The notes beneath the pieces were generated by a model. It did not search any database, had not been told where the DNA came from, and saw nothing but the letters and a program-made list of their open reading frames with translations. Below, in pieces: positions 8,403 through 16,899 of a stretch of DNA of 34,189 bases (position 1 is its first letter; every line of letters starts with the position of its first letter). Origin of the DNA: Lysobacterales bacterium (lineage in GTDB: Bacteria; Pseudomonadota; Gammaproteobacteria; Xanthomonadales; SZUA-36); NCBI GenBank assembly GCA_021648125.1, contig JAKITK010000033.1, positions 1-34,189 on the forward strand, written 5' to 3'. Made by a program: the position numbers and the translations under genes.

Positions 8403-8449
8403 CTCGAAAAACCAGCCACACTACGAGTAGCGAGCTATGCTGACTTCTG

Positions 8450-8593
8450 GTGTATGAGTTAAATTAAAAAGCGGTGTATCCTGTTGATTGACCTTGGAGG
8501 ATCAACAACCAACAGGAGATACACCACATGAAAGATAATAATAGTGTTTCACTGAAAACACCAATAGAAAACCCATTGCCGGCGACGGCTTAA
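8450..8593 (+). mobile_element. Remnant of the 5' end of an IS256-like element
   Basis: An ATG at 8528 with a strong AGGAG opens a frame of only 21 codons (MKDNNSVSLKTPIENPLP...). It looks like the N-terminus of IS256/mutator-type transposases and then breaks off. Upstream lies an AT-rich stretch and a hairpin over the ribosome binding site. The left boundary is approximate and I could not identify a terminal repeat. The family assignment rests on this short N-terminus only. Confidence 0.4.
8473..8525 (+). promoter_or_regulatory. Nested inverted repeat covering the remnant's ribosome binding site
   Basis: GGTGTATC plus CTGTTG (8473-8486) pairs with CAACAG plus GAGATACACC (8510-8525, two extra bases). 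An inner pair GTTGAT/ATCAAC (8483-8488 and 8501-8506) competes with it. The AGGAG lies in the 3' arm, so the hairpin would hide it, a known way to restrain transposase translation from readthrough transcripts. Confidence 0.5.
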
Positions 8594-8678
8594 ACGACCA
8601 TACAGCAGATTTGACTATCGCTCATGCCAGTGTCATATCAGCTGTTTATTTAGAATTTTCTACTTGAAATAACAAAAA

Positions 8679-8696
8679 CATCAACATTATTTGATG
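8679..8696 (+). promoter_or_regulatory. Inverted repeat upstream of the OmpW-family gene
   Basis: CATCAA and TTGATG are perfect 6-bp arms separated by CATTAT, 90 bases before the start codon. The arm order is opposite to an FNR/ANR box (TTGAT-N4-ATCAA), so it is not a standard FNR site. It may be an operator. Confidence 0.3.
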
Positions 8697-8785
8697 GATT
8701 TATAACCCAAGTCAAACTGCATTAAGCAGGAAAATATAAAGTTCCACCAAAGCAAATAAATTTACTATAAATAGGAGAGTACAAT

Positions 8786-9382
8786 ATGAAGTTCACTAAA
8801 ACCATACTTGCTAGCAGTTTAATATTAGCATCAGGACTTGCTGTAGCAGAAACTGACTGGATCGTTCGCGCAGGCTTTTCCGTGATTGCCCCAGACTCCA
8901 ACAACAACCCTGTTGTAGCCGTTGAAGATGCCACATCGTTTTCCTTCACATTGGGTAAAATGATGACACAAAACATCGAACTGGAAGTACTGGCGGCCTG
9001 GCCGTTTGAGCATGATATTACACTAGCTGATGGTGGCGCTACAGTTGGCTCTGCCAAGCACTTACCACCTACCGTTAGCCTGAATTACCATTTTATGCCT
9101 AAAGCCACTTTCGACCCCTATATAGGCTTAGGCATTAACTACACTTTTTTCTGGGATGAAAGCACCAGAGGCGCGCTGGATGGTACTCGCTTAAGCCTTA
9201 GTGATTCATTTGGTTTCGCGCTACAGGCGGGTGCAGATTTCAATTTATCGAATAACTGGTTGATTAACGCAAGTGTTCGTTATGTTGACCTTTCTAGCAA
9301 AGCGAGACTAGATGGTGTTTCACTGGGGAATGTAAATATTGACCCAATTATATACAGTTTAAATTTTGGTAAACGCTTCTAA
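8786..9382 (+). CDS. OmpW-family outer membrane protein
   Basis: This 198-aa protein is an eight-stranded beta-barrel porin-like protein of the OmpW family. It begins with a signal peptide (KFTKTILASSLILASGLAVA, cleavage before E22). Mature features include the opening strand DWIVRAGFSVIAP, LPPTVSLNYHFMP, DPYIGLGINYTFF, and a C-terminal strand ending in aromatic F (IIYSLNFGKRF), the usual BAM signal. Length is close to the family's 200-215 aa. TAGGAGAG upstream of the ATG gives a good ribosome binding site. OmpW proteins pass small hydrophobic molecules and are often redox- or oxygen-regulated, which would suit a block with sensor domains, but membership of that system is not shown. The gene converges on truB. 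Confidence 0.9.
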   Translation: MKFTKTILASSLILASGLAVAETDWIVRAGFSVIAPDSNNNPVVAVEDATSFSFTLGKMMTQNIELEVLAAWPFEHDITLADGGATVGSAKHLPPTVSLNYHFMPKATFDPYIGLGINYTFFWDESTRGALDGTRLSLSDSFGFALQAGADFNLSNNWLINASVRYVDLSSKARLDGVSLGNVNIDPIIYSLNFGKRF

Positions 9383-9403
9383 GCTTTAGCGGCTGCAACA
9401 TAG

Positions 9404-9436
9404 CCCCGTAAATCGAAGGATTTACGGGGTTTTTTT
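9404..9436 (+). terminator. Rho-independent terminator of the OmpW gene, overlapping the truB stop codon
   Basis: CCCCGTAAATC pairs perfectly with GATTTACGGGG around a GAAG loop and is followed by seven T on the plus strand. The truB stop codon TAA (9424-9422, minus) lies inside the 3' arm, and the T-run encodes its last lysines. On the minus strand there is no T-run after the stem. Confidence 0.92.
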
Positions 9437-10408
9437 ATGCTGGATTCCGGTTTGTGCGGGAGTGGCCAAACCAGGAAACAAGCGCACGGATTTAAGTTTT
9501 TGATCTTCGATTTTAGCCATCCCCATTAAATAGCTGCGGCCATGTTTATCCACGGTATAGATGCGTATTAAATCGGTATTTGAAATATTAGAAACCTTGA
9601 TATCAAGAATATCCAGCGGCCTACCGTGGTGAATTTCAAGCGCTTGTTGCGGGCTTAAGTCAAGCCGCGAAAAGTCCTGTAATGCAGCATCAACAGGCAA
9701 TAATAAGTTATCCAGTTGTGTTTCTGACTCATCCTCCCTCAGCAATAGTTCCAACTGTTCAATGCTGAGGGCGTGCTCCACATTGAAGTCCCCTGCCCGC
9801 GTGCGCCGTAGATCAGTAAGATGGGCGCAGCTCCCTAATGCAATAGCAATGTCTTCGGCAAGCACGCGAATATAAGTCCCTTTCGAGCTGCAAACATCGA
9901 AAACAAGTTGAGGTTTATTCCACCCACAAAGCTCAAGCTTATGGATAAATAGTTTGCGTGCAGGTCGCTCTACTTCTATTCCCTTACGGGCCAGCTCATA
10001 GAGTTTTTTGCCATCCATTTTAAGCGCTGAATACATCGGTGGGATTTGTGTTTGTGGGCCATGAAAACCAGCAAATACTGCATTAATTTCAGCATCGCTT
10101 AAGTCTGGCACCGGTTGTTGTTCACAAACCTCACCTTCTGAATCTGCAGTCGTGGTTTTTTCGCCCAACTTAGCGGTTGCCCGATAGCATTTATCGGCAT
10201 CCAACATAAAGGCTGACACTTTGGTGGCTTCACCGAAGCAAATGGGTAATAAGCCGGTAGCGAAGGGATCGAGACTGCCGGTGTGACCGGCTTTTTTAGC
10301 CTGGAATATTCGCTTAACGATTTGCAGGGCCCGATTGGAACTGATGCCTGCCGGTTTATCCAGCAATAAAATACCGTGAATATCGCGGCCGCGTCTTTGC
10401 CGAGCCAT
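9422..10408 (-). CDS. truB: tRNA pseudouridine(55) synthase
   Basis: This 328-aa protein makes pseudouridine 55 in the T-loop of tRNAs. The catalytic Asp is D47 in GHTGSLDPFATG. Other family motifs are GILLLDKPAGISS at the N-terminus, PPMYSALKMDGKKLYELAR and CSSKGTYIRVLAED. A C-terminal PUA-like region follows. The ATG overlaps the rbfA stop codon by one base (TAATG). The protein ends in a lysine-rich tail encoded by a convergent gene's terminator, so the last residues are probably not conserved. In most gammaproteobacteria rpsO would come next. Here that link is broken. Confidence 0.97.
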   Translation of the reverse strand: MARQRRGRDIHGILLLDKPAGISSNRALQIVKRIFQAKKAGHTGSLDPFATGLLPICFGEATKVSAFMLDADKCYRATAKLGEKTTTADSEGEVCEQQPVPDLSDAEINAVFAGFHGPQTQIPPMYSALKMDGKKLYELARKGIEVERPARKLFIHKLELCGWNKPQLVFDVCSSKGTYIRVLAEDIAIALGSCAHLTDLRRTRAGDFNVEHALSIEQLELLLREDESETQLDNLLLPVDAALQDFSRLDLSPQQALEIHHGRPLDILDIKVSNISNTDLIRIYTVDKHGRSYLMGMAKIEDQKLKSVRLFPGLATPAQTGIQHKKTP

Positions 10409-10821
10409 TACTTGATATCGTTATCGCTGTCGTTGTCGCTGTTATCAGGATCCCAATCGGGATGGTCGGCATCCTGGTGCAAGGCTTTGGCGATGAGTTC
10501 GTCAATCCGCGCGCCGGTTTCCACTGATGCATCATGTAAAAAGCGCAGCTCGGGCACATAACGCATGCGCATTTTGTGCCCTACTTGTTTGCGAATAAAA
10601 CCAGCGGCTTTATTCAGAGCTTTAATCGAAACAGCAGCTTCTTCGGAGTTAAAAACAGTTACATATACCCGAGCCATGGAAATATCCCGGGTAACAACAA
10701 CTTCCGAGACACTAACAAAACCAACATCGGGATTTTTTACATCCTTTTGAATAATTTGTGCGATCTCGCGGTGCAGCTGTGCTGCAACCCGTTCTGACCT
10801 AGTAAACTCCCGTGGTGTCAT
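10408..10821 (-). CDS. rbfA: 30S ribosome-binding factor A
   Basis: This 137-aa protein has the KH-like RbfA fold and takes part in late 30S maturation and cold adaptation. Conserved parts include REFTRSERVAAQLHREIA at the N-terminus, DVGFVSVSEVVVTRDISMARVYVT, and the C-terminal RMRYVPELRFLHDASVETGARIDELI. The tail after residue 115 is acidic (DNSDNDSDND). It follows infB after 11 bases and overlaps truB by one base. Confidence 0.97.
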   Translation of the reverse strand: MTPREFTRSERVAAQLHREIAQIIQKDVKNPDVGFVSVSEVVVTRDISMARVYVTVFNSEEAAVSIKALNKAAGFIRKQVGHKMRMRYVPELRFLHDASVETGARIDELIAKALHQDADHPDWDPDNSDNDSDNDIK

Positions 10822-10832
10822 TGTCCTACCTG

Positions 10833-13436
10833 TTACTCTTCAGCCGCATCTAGCGTCCGCTGGACTTCGATACGCTCGAAACATTCGATGCTGTCGCCAG
10901 GGCGTACATCATTATATTGTTTAACACCAATACCACATTCGGTACCCGCTTTAACTTCGCTGACATCATCTTTATGTCGCCGCAGGGACTCAAGCTCGCC
11001 TTCATAGATAACGACATTGTCCCGTAGTACGCGAATTGGGTTGGCACTACGCACCACACCTTCGGTGACGATACAGCCGGCAATTGGCCCCATCCGTGAA
11101 GATCTAAATACATCTTTAACTTCTGCAGTGCCAAGAATGTTCTCTTTGGTTTCCGTACCTAAAGTACCGATCAAAGCTTGCTTCACATCATCAATGGCAT
11201 CATAAATAATACTGTAATAACGCAAATCAAGGCCACTGTCAGAAATAATCTTGCGGGCTTTAGCATCGGCACGCACATTAAAGCCAATCAAAATTGCCTG
11301 GGATGCATGCGCCAATGTAGCGTCGGATTCTGTAATTCCGCCAACGCCACTGGAAATAACATTAACTTCAATGTCGTCATTTGACATTTTAATTAACGAT
11401 TCTTTTAGCGCTTCCACACTGCCCTGAACATCGGCCTTGACCAGCACATTCACTTCCAGCTTTTCATCTTTGCCCATATTGTCGAACAGGTTTTGTAATT
11501 TTGCTGCCTGTTGTGCCGCCAGACGGCTTTCGCGCTCATGCTCATGTCTTTCTTGAGCCACTTCGCGTGCGCGCCTTTCATTGGCTGCCACAATCATGCT
11601 GTCACCAGCTTCGGGAACGCCCGAAAGACCCAGTACCGCAACCGGCATGGATGGGCCGGCTTCAGTTACTGTGGTGCCAGACTCATCAAACATAGCCCGA
11701 ACCCGACCAAATTTAGTGCCAGCCAAAATCATATCGCCTTTTTTCAAGGTACCATCCTGAATCAGAATGGTCGATACTGGCCCCCGGCCTTTGTCCAGAC
11801 TGGCTTCAACTACCAGGCCACGAGCCGGGTTTTCTGGCCAGGCTTTAAGCTCCATCAGTTCTGCCTGCACGGTAATGGCATCCAATAAGCTGTCTACGCC
11901 CTCACCTGTTATGGCTGAAACACTCACAAACTGCTCTTCACCACCCCAGTCTTCAGGGATAACTTCTTCGGCTGACAGTTCATTTTTAACCTTTTCAGGG
12001 TCGGCATTTTCCCGGTCAATTTTATTTACTGCAACGATGATTGGTACACCAGCTGCACGCGAGTGTTGAATCGCTTCTTTGGTTTGTGGCATGACCCCAT
12101 CGTCTGCTGCAACCACCAAAATTACAATGTCGGTAGCCTGTGCACCGCGTGCACGCATTGATGTAAATGCCGCGTGTCCGGGTGTGTCGAGGAAAGTAAT
12201 TTGGCCATTATCGGTAGTTACATGATAAGCACCAATATGCTGGGTAATGCCACCGGCCTCGCCCTCGGTCACATGGGTTTTGCGGATATAATCCAGCAGC
12301 GATGTTTTGCCGTGATCAACATGACCCATAATTGTTACTACGGGCGGGCGCACCACTTCTTCGCCAATCGCTTCTATATCATCCCCAAGCACACCCTTTT
12401 CATCATCCGTAGCTTCAAGCGGATGGGCGTTATGTCCCATCTCTTCCACTACCAGGGTTGCAGTATCTTGGTCCAGCGATTGGTTAATAGTTACCATCGC
12501 ACCCATCCCCATTAGCACTTTAATGACCTCAGTTGCCTTAACCGCCATCTCTTTGGCTAGGTCAGAAACCGTAATGGATTCCGGGATTGCTACATCATAA
12601 ATTATCTCTTCTGTTGGCTGAACAAATGCATGCTCACCGGATGCCGCAGCCGCTGGACGGCGTGCAGAATGAGGTTTTTTCCGTGCAGAAGCACCTCTGG
12701 CAACATGAATTTGTTTGCGCCCGTAAGTGGTTTTTGTTTGCTTGCCACCCGGCGCTTTTTCGCCTTTAAGTGCACGCCTTCTTTCTTCTTTTTCACGATT
12801 TTCGCGTGCATCCTTATGCCGCCGTTCTTCCGCAGATACTTTATCGGCTTCTTCTTTCACTTTGGCGTCGGCTTCAGCACGAACTTTTGCATCCACTTCG
12901 TCTTCCCCCGATTGTTGTTCAGCGGCTTCAGCATTTAGCGCATCTTGCTCGGATTTTTTAGCCGCATCTAAAACATCTTGCTCTGCCTGCTTGGCTGCAG
13001 CTTTTGCTTCATCAGCTGCGCGAATTTCTTGCTCCTGAGTCTCCCGCCGCAAGCGTGATTCATCCAGTGCTTTTTGCGCTGCCTCCCGTTCGGCATTGCT
13101 ACCTTGAGCTGCTTCTACATCGGCTCTTTTTACATAGGTGCGTTTTTTACGAACTTCAACATTCACCGTACGCGCGCTGGCACGCGGGCCACTGCCAGAA
13201 ACTTTTAATTCCGAGAAAGACTTGCGTTTGAGGGTAACTTTGCGTGGGGCTTTTACTTCCCGTTCCTGCTTTCCATGGGATGAGCGTAACCAAGTTAACA
13301 GTATGCGTTTACTCTCGTTTGATACCGCCGAGCCAGCACCTTCGGCTTCAATTCCGGCTTCTTTGAACTGTTCTAGCAATTTATCTACACTCACGCCCAG
13401 CACTTCGGCTAGTTGAGCTACTGTAATTTGTGACAT
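10833..13436 (-). CDS. infB: Translation initiation factor IF-2
   Basis: This 867-aa protein is IF2, the GTPase that brings fMet-tRNA to the 30S subunit and promotes subunit joining. The N-terminus has an IF2_N domain ([19 protein letters not shown]). A long highly charged Ala/Glu/Lys linker (about residues 110-260) follows, then a second IF2_N-like region ([19 protein letters not shown]). The G domain has [11 protein letters not shown] near residue 370, DTPGHAAF and NKID. The C-terminal beta-barrels and fMet-tRNA-binding domain are complete. GGGAG precedes the ATG. The repetitive linker produces many shadow frames. Confidence 0.98.
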   Translation of the reverse strand: MSQITVAQLAEVLGVSVDKLLEQFKEAGIEAEGAGSAVSNESKRILLTWLRSSHGKQEREVKAPRKVTLKRKSFSELKVSGSGPRASARTVNVEVRKKRTYVKRADVEAAQGSNAEREAAQKALDESRLRRETQEQEIRAADEAKAAAKQAEQDVLDAAKKSEQDALNAEAAEQQSGEDEVDAKVRAEADAKVKEEADKVSAEERRHKDARENREKEERRRALKGEKAPGGKQTKTTYGRKQIHVARGASARKKPHSARRPAAAASGEHAFVQPTEEIIYDVAIPESITVSDLAKEMAVKATEVIKVLMGMGAMVTINQSLDQDTATLVVEEMGHNAHPLEATDDEKGVLGDDIEAIGEEVVRPPVVTIMGHVDHGKTSLLDYIRKTHVTEGEAGGITQHIGAYHVTTDNGQITFLDTPGHAAFTSMRARGAQATDIVILVVAADDGVMPQTKEAIQHSRAAGVPIIVAVNKIDRENADPEKVKNELSAEEVIPEDWGGEEQFVSVSAITGEGVDSLLDAITVQAELMELKAWPENPARGLVVEASLDKGRGPVSTILIQDGTLKKGDMILAGTKFGRVRAMFDESGTTVTEAGPSMPVAVLGLSGVPEAGDSMIVAANERRAREVAQERHEHERESRLAAQQAAKLQNLFDNMGKDEKLEVNVLVKADVQGSVEALKESLIKMSNDDIEVNVISSGVGGITESDATLAHASQAILIGFNVRADAKARKIISDSGLDLRYYSIIYDAIDDVKQALIGTLGTETKENILGTAEVKDVFRSSRMGPIAGCIVTEGVVRSANPIRVLRDNVVIYEGELESLRRHKDDVSEVKAGTECGIGVKQYNDVRPGDSIECFERIEVQRTLDAAEE

Positions 13437-13474
13437 TTGTTTATTCTCCCGACCGTTAATTCAGAAAGACTGAA

Positions 13475-14968
13475 TCAATCCTCGTTTTCAAACCATGGTG
13501 CACGGGCTTTCATAATCAAGGCCGCGGCGGTCTCTTCATCCAATTCTGGAACTTCTTCCAGCTCGTCTGTGGCGCACTCAGCCAGATCTTCCTGGGTAAT
13601 AATGCCGATTGCTGCTAAGCGAAAGGCAATTCCCTTGGTCATCCCTTCGAGATTCAAAAGGTCATCTGCCGGCTGGTTGTCTTCCAGGTCTTCTTCCTGA
13701 GCAATCAACTGGGTTAGCAGCGCATCACGCGCGCGACCCCTGAGTTCAGTAACGATATCCTCATCGAATTCTTCAATGGCGAGCATTTCAGATTCCGGTA
13801 CATAGGCAATTTCTTCAATGTTTGTGAAGCCTTCCTGAACCAATATCATGGCAACATCTTCATCTACATCTAGCTTATCAACGAACACCTGCAAAGTTTC
13901 CTTGGCTTCTTCAGAACCCTTCTCTTCGGCTTCCTCTAAGGTCATTACATTTAGCTTCCAACCGGTCAATTCTGCCGCCAGACGGATGTTTTGCCCGCCA
14001 CGACCAATTGCCTGCGGCAAATTTTCTTCTTCTACTGCAATCTGAATAACATGGTTATCTTCATCAACAATAATTGAAGCGACTTCAGCCGGTGCCATTG
14101 CATTAATTACAAATTGTGCTGGATTCTCGTCCCACAAGATAATATCAATGCGTTCGCCCGCCAGTTCGTTAGAAACAGCCTGTACCCGCGAACCGCGCAT
14201 ACCAACACAGGCACCGATGGGATCGGTGCGTTTATCTTCGGCCCGCACTGCAATTTTGGCGCGACGACCTGGATCACGGGATGCACCCATGATTGAAATC
14301 AGCTCCTGATCTATTTCGGGAACCTCCAGCTCGAACAGTTTAATCAAAAATTCTTTATTAACCCGGCTGACAAACAGCTGTGGGCCGCGGACTTCACTTT
14401 TAATTTCAAACAGATGGCCGCGCAGGCGGTCACCAGGACGGACCGATTCGCCGGGAACCATATGGCGGCTTGGAATATAGGCTTCAGCATTACCGCCCAA
14501 ATCCAGAAAAACACTACCGCGCTCTACTCGCTTAACGATACCGTTAACCAGATCACCCAAGCGTTTCTCGAATTGTTCAACAACTTGTGCCCGTTCGGCT
14601 TCACGCATGCGTTGCACGATAACCTGTTTGGCCGCCTGAGCTGCGATGCGCCCGAATTCTACCGAATCAATGGCTTCTTCCAGATGCCCGCCAATCTCCA
14701 TTTCAGGATCATACTCGTGGGCTTCAGTGAGTCGAATTTGACGCTCCGGGAATTCCAGCTCATCATCATCTTCCATTACTTCCCAGCGGCGAAAAGTCTC
14801 ATATTCACCAGTGGTGCGATCGATTGCAACCCGTGCCTCGATATCTTCTTTATGGCGTTTTTGGGTCGCAGTAGCAAGTGCCATTTCAACAGCATCAAAT
14901 ATAATTTCTTTGCTCAGGCCTTTCTCATTGGCCGCTGCATCTGCAACTAACAGTATTTCTTTAGACAT
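13475..14968 (-). CDS. nusA: Transcription termination/antitermination factor NusA
   Basis: This 497-aa protein is NusA, which binds RNA polymerase and modulates pausing, termination and antitermination. Domains in order: N-terminal RNAP-binding domain (1-125), S1 domain with GIVKRVERGSVFLDLGG (about 137-200), two KH domains with GMRGSRVQAVSNELAGERID and AIGRGGQNIRLAAELTG, and two acidic C-terminal repeats (about 365-490), a feature of gamma- and related proteobacterial NusA. The length equals the E. coli protein within two residues. Confidence 0.98.
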   Translation of the reverse strand: MSKEILLVADAAANEKGLSKEIIFDAVEMALATATQKRHKEDIEARVAIDRTTGEYETFRRWEVMEDDDELEFPERQIRLTEAHEYDPEMEIGGHLEEAIDSVEFGRIAAQAAKQVIVQRMREAERAQVVEQFEKRLGDLVNGIVKRVERGSVFLDLGGNAEAYIPSRHMVPGESVRPGDRLRGHLFEIKSEVRGPQLFVSRVNKEFLIKLFELEVPEIDQELISIMGASRDPGRRAKIAVRAEDKRTDPIGACVGMRGSRVQAVSNELAGERIDIILWDENPAQFVINAMAPAEVASIIVDEDNHVIQIAVEEENLPQAIGRGGQNIRLAAELTGWKLNVMTLEEAEEKGSEEAKETLQVFVDKLDVDEDVAMILVQEGFTNIEEIAYVPESEMLAIEEFDEDIVTELRGRARDALLTQLIAQEEDLEDNQPADDLLNLEGMTKGIAFRLAAIGIITQEDLAECATDELEEVPELDEETAAALIMKARAPWFENED

Positions 14969-15029
14969 TTTCCGACACTCCGTACTCGGTGTTTCAGTTG
15001 TACTTAATTTGTTTTCAGGTTAAAACTGA

Positions 15030-15515
15030 TTAATGTGAACCAGCCTCACGCATAATTTTTTCAAAATCAGGCTCTATTCGAGCTTTCGCAATATCGGTAT
15101 AGGCTATTGTAACGGTATTGGTTTTGTACAATAGCTCTATGCCTTCATCATCGGCGCTTAGTAAATCTGCGACATACTTGCGCCGCCCGGCAACCGGACC
15201 ATAAAGCGACAGACGAACTTTCTCGCCGATTACTGCTTTAAACTGTGCCGAATTAAACAACGGCCTATCCAAACCAGGCGAAGAAACCTCCAGCCGATAC
15301 TTGCCGCTGATAGGGTCTTCCACATCCAGAATGGCAGCTAACTCACGACTGACCTTGGCAATATCATTAATTACCAGCCCAGCTTCGCTTTGGGTATCTA
15401 TATATACCCGTAATATTCGATTGCCCGGTTCTGATGTCATTTCCAGACCGACAAATTCATAGCCCAGCTCTCCAACCAACGGGCCTAACAAATCATTCAG
15501 GCGTGAATTCGACAT
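15030..15515 (-). CDS. rimP: Ribosome maturation factor RimP
   Basis: This 161-aa protein is RimP, needed for 30S maturation. The N-terminal domain shows LGYEFVGLEMTSEPGNRILRVYID. The linker has YRLEVSSPGLDRPLF, the signature of the family. The C-terminal SH3-like domain ends in IAKARIEPDFE. GGAG upstream of the ATG supports the start. It is the first gene of the operon and has its own promoter and a structured leader. Genes often found upstream (secG and tRNA genes) are missing and accessory block 2 is there instead. Confidence 0.96.
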   Translation of the reverse strand: MSNSRLNDLLGPLVGELGYEFVGLEMTSEPGNRILRVYIDTQSEAGLVINDIAKVSRELAAILDVEDPISGKYRLEVSSPGLDRPLFNSAQFKAVIGEKVRLSLYGPVAGRRKYVADLLSADDEGIELLYKTNTVTIAYTDIAKARIEPDFEKIMREAGSH

Positions 15516-15577
15516 ATTCTATAAAACTCCAACCTAAGCTCATAGCAAGTTTCATATGATCTACAGGCACAAAAAAA

Positions 15578-15590
15578 GGGCAAACTGCCC
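15578..15590 (-). terminator. Compact terminator in the rimP leader (possible attenuator)
   Basis: Read on the minus strand, GGGCA pairs with TGCCC around a GTT loop and is followed by seven T (15577-15571). It lies between the predicted rimP promoter and the rimP start, so it would stop part of the transcripts before the operon. A premature terminator ahead of rimP (the rimP leader) has been reported in gammaproteobacteria; this could be the local version. Confidence 0.6.
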
Positions 15591-15767
15591 CTGATTTCTA
15601 TTGATTGTCCGGTTTTAATAACCAGACACAATCAACCAAACACTCCAGCGTTCGCACGCTGAGGACATGAAGGAATCGCTTAAATCATTTCAAGTCGCTC
15701 ATGAGTATCCTACCAAGAACACGCTTCAGCACTATCAAGCCACTGAAACATTCAAATTAACCGACAT

Positions 15768-15797
15768 ATTATAGTCGATATACACTGCTGTTCGCAA
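15768..15797 (-). promoter_or_regulatory. Sigma-70 promoter for the rimP operon
   Basis: On the minus strand there is a -35 TTGCGA (15797-15792), an 18-base spacer and a perfect -10 TATAAT (15773-15768). The -10 is flanked by CGAC and GTCG arms. The predicted start is near 15761, which leaves a leader of about 245 nt before rimP. Confidence 0.6.
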
Positions 15798-15844
15798 AGG
15801 TTTCATATCCTCCAATCCTCAGACAGAAACACAGATACTGCACG

Positions 15845-15874
15845 AGCTATTGATTCCACAGTGAAACCAATATC
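15845..15874 (+). repeat. Copy 2 of the 30-nt element shared by both accessory blocks
   Basis: It matches 7060-7089 at 27 of 30 positions, in the same plus-strand orientation. This copy lies between the last gene of block 2 and the rimP promoter, so relative to its neighbours it points opposite to copy 1. That argues for a mobile or structural element, or for a binding site that works in both directions. Confidence 0.6.
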
Positions 15875-15946
15875 TTACACATCATCTCGCAGCTCCATCT
15901 AGGGATTAGGGTGGTCAATTTAAATTTACACCCTCGTTGAACGACA

Positions 15947-16870
15947 TTAATTATTTGAACAGTTATTACAACAGACCTCACCAGTGCGCAGATGGTAACT
16001 TACCTCCAGACCAGTTTCAATTTCATTATTGCAAATATCACAGATCCCGCCCATATCAAGAACTATTTTTCCAAACCCCGATGCTGGTGTCTCAATATCG
16101 CCCACCATACGCCCCCTTGGCTTGTCCTTTAGAATATCGGGCCGATAAAGCTCTTCAAGCTGTTGCCATTTGTGAATCATTTTTTCACTGAGTCCATGCT
16201 TACGCATGTAGTGCTCCAGTAAATTTTCTCTATGTTCAAATACACTGTTATTGATCACCATCCAATGGTGTGCATTACGAGGGCGGTCTCCAAAGTAAAT
16301 TTCTTCTCCGGTAAAAACACGACGATAAAAAGAATAAACCTTCTCCTTGGCCCGCTGTTTGGTTGAGTTTTTGAAATAAGGTGAAAGAATAGGATCTATG
16401 AATACTGCATCATAAAATTCATTCAGAATTTCATGAAGCAGCTCGCCATTATTTAATGCAGCCCATAGTTCAGGAATTGGTGAAGGATAAGCAACCTCTT
16501 CTGTTTGTTTATTACTTTTAGTAATGCTTTTTAAAGATTGGTCCTCGGATTTTGAATCCCAAGATTCATTTTTCTTATCACTAACTACTGCCGTATTTAT
16601 AAAGTCTGCATCTTGCCGTTCCTCAATAACCAGATCAGTAACGGGATTACATTTGCAAGGTAGAAAATAATTTTTTTCTACTAGCCAATTGTTTAATCCC
16701 TTTTGACTTTCTTCACTTACTTCGCCCACTACTGCCCGAACCAAACAGGTTTGGCAAACACCATTCCGGCAGGAAAATGCTACATCAACTCCATTTCTTA
16801 AAAGAGTATCCAAAACTGTCTCATCATTTTGGTGTTGGTAGGTGTTATTGTTAAATGTCAAATTAACCAT
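15947..16870 (-). CDS. Ferredoxin-globin-zinc ribbon fusion protein
   Basis: This 307-aa protein fuses three modules. Residues 1-85 are a plant-type [2Fe-2S] ferredoxin with ligands C34, C39, C42 and C72 (CX4CX2CX29C). After a charged Ser/Lys linker (about 90-128), residues 133-247 resemble a truncated-type globin: FYDAVFIDPILSPYF in the B/E region and GDRPRNAHHWM, where H201 aligns with the proximal haem histidine. The C-terminus (274-307) has CX2C-X20-CX2C (C277, C280, C301, C304), a zinc-ribbon-like knuckle. There is no membrane segment or signal peptide. The architecture suggests a soluble electron-transfer or gas sensor. No reductase domain is attached. It is the last gene of block 2, 29 bases after the Roadblock gene. 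I chose ATG 16870, with AGG 12 bases upstream. A TTG at 16879 would add three residues. Confidence 0.85.
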   Translation of the reverse strand: MVNLTFNNNTYQHQNDETVLDTLLRNGVDVAFSCRNGVCQTCLVRAVVGEVSEESQKGLNNWLVEKNYFLPCKCNPVTDLVIEERQDADFINTAVVSDKKNESWDSKSEDQSLKSITKSNKQTEEVAYPSPIPELWAALNNGELLHEILNEFYDAVFIDPILSPYFKNSTKQRAKEKVYSFYRRVFTGEEIYFGDRPRNAHHWMVINNSVFEHRENLLEHYMRKHGLSEKMIHKWQQLEELYRPDILKDKPRGRMVGDIETPASGFGKIVLDMGGICDICNNEIETGLEVSYHLRTGEVCCNNCSNN

Positions 16871-16899
16871 ATAAATCAAATGCCTATTAGAGCAATATG

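Larger units (their letters stand above)
15516..15946 (-). promoter_or_regulatory. Noncoding region and structured leader upstream of rimP
   Basis: No gene is visible here. On the minus strand it carries the predicted promoter (15797-15768), an 8-base palindrome CTCATGAG, a hairpin CAGCGT/ACGCTG closed by a GCGA (GNRA) loop at 15661-15646, an imperfect hairpin TTGATTGT...AATCAA around 15639-15602, and the terminator at 15590-15578. The shared 30-nt element is at 15845-15874. I found no tRNA cloverleaf. Confidence 0.5.

Noticed and set aside
8679-8696. FNR/ANR box before the OmpW gene
   Set aside because: The arms are in the reverse order of the FNR consensus and the spacer is six bases.
11501-13416. 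Many plus-strand frames over infB
   Set aside because: They mirror the repetitive charged linker and G domain of IF2 and show no ribosome binding sites or family motifs.
15600-15780. tRNA gene upstream of rimP, as in many gammaproteobacteria
   Set aside because: No cloverleaf, no T-loop GTTCRA in the right place and no CCA-type acceptor end; only hairpins are present.
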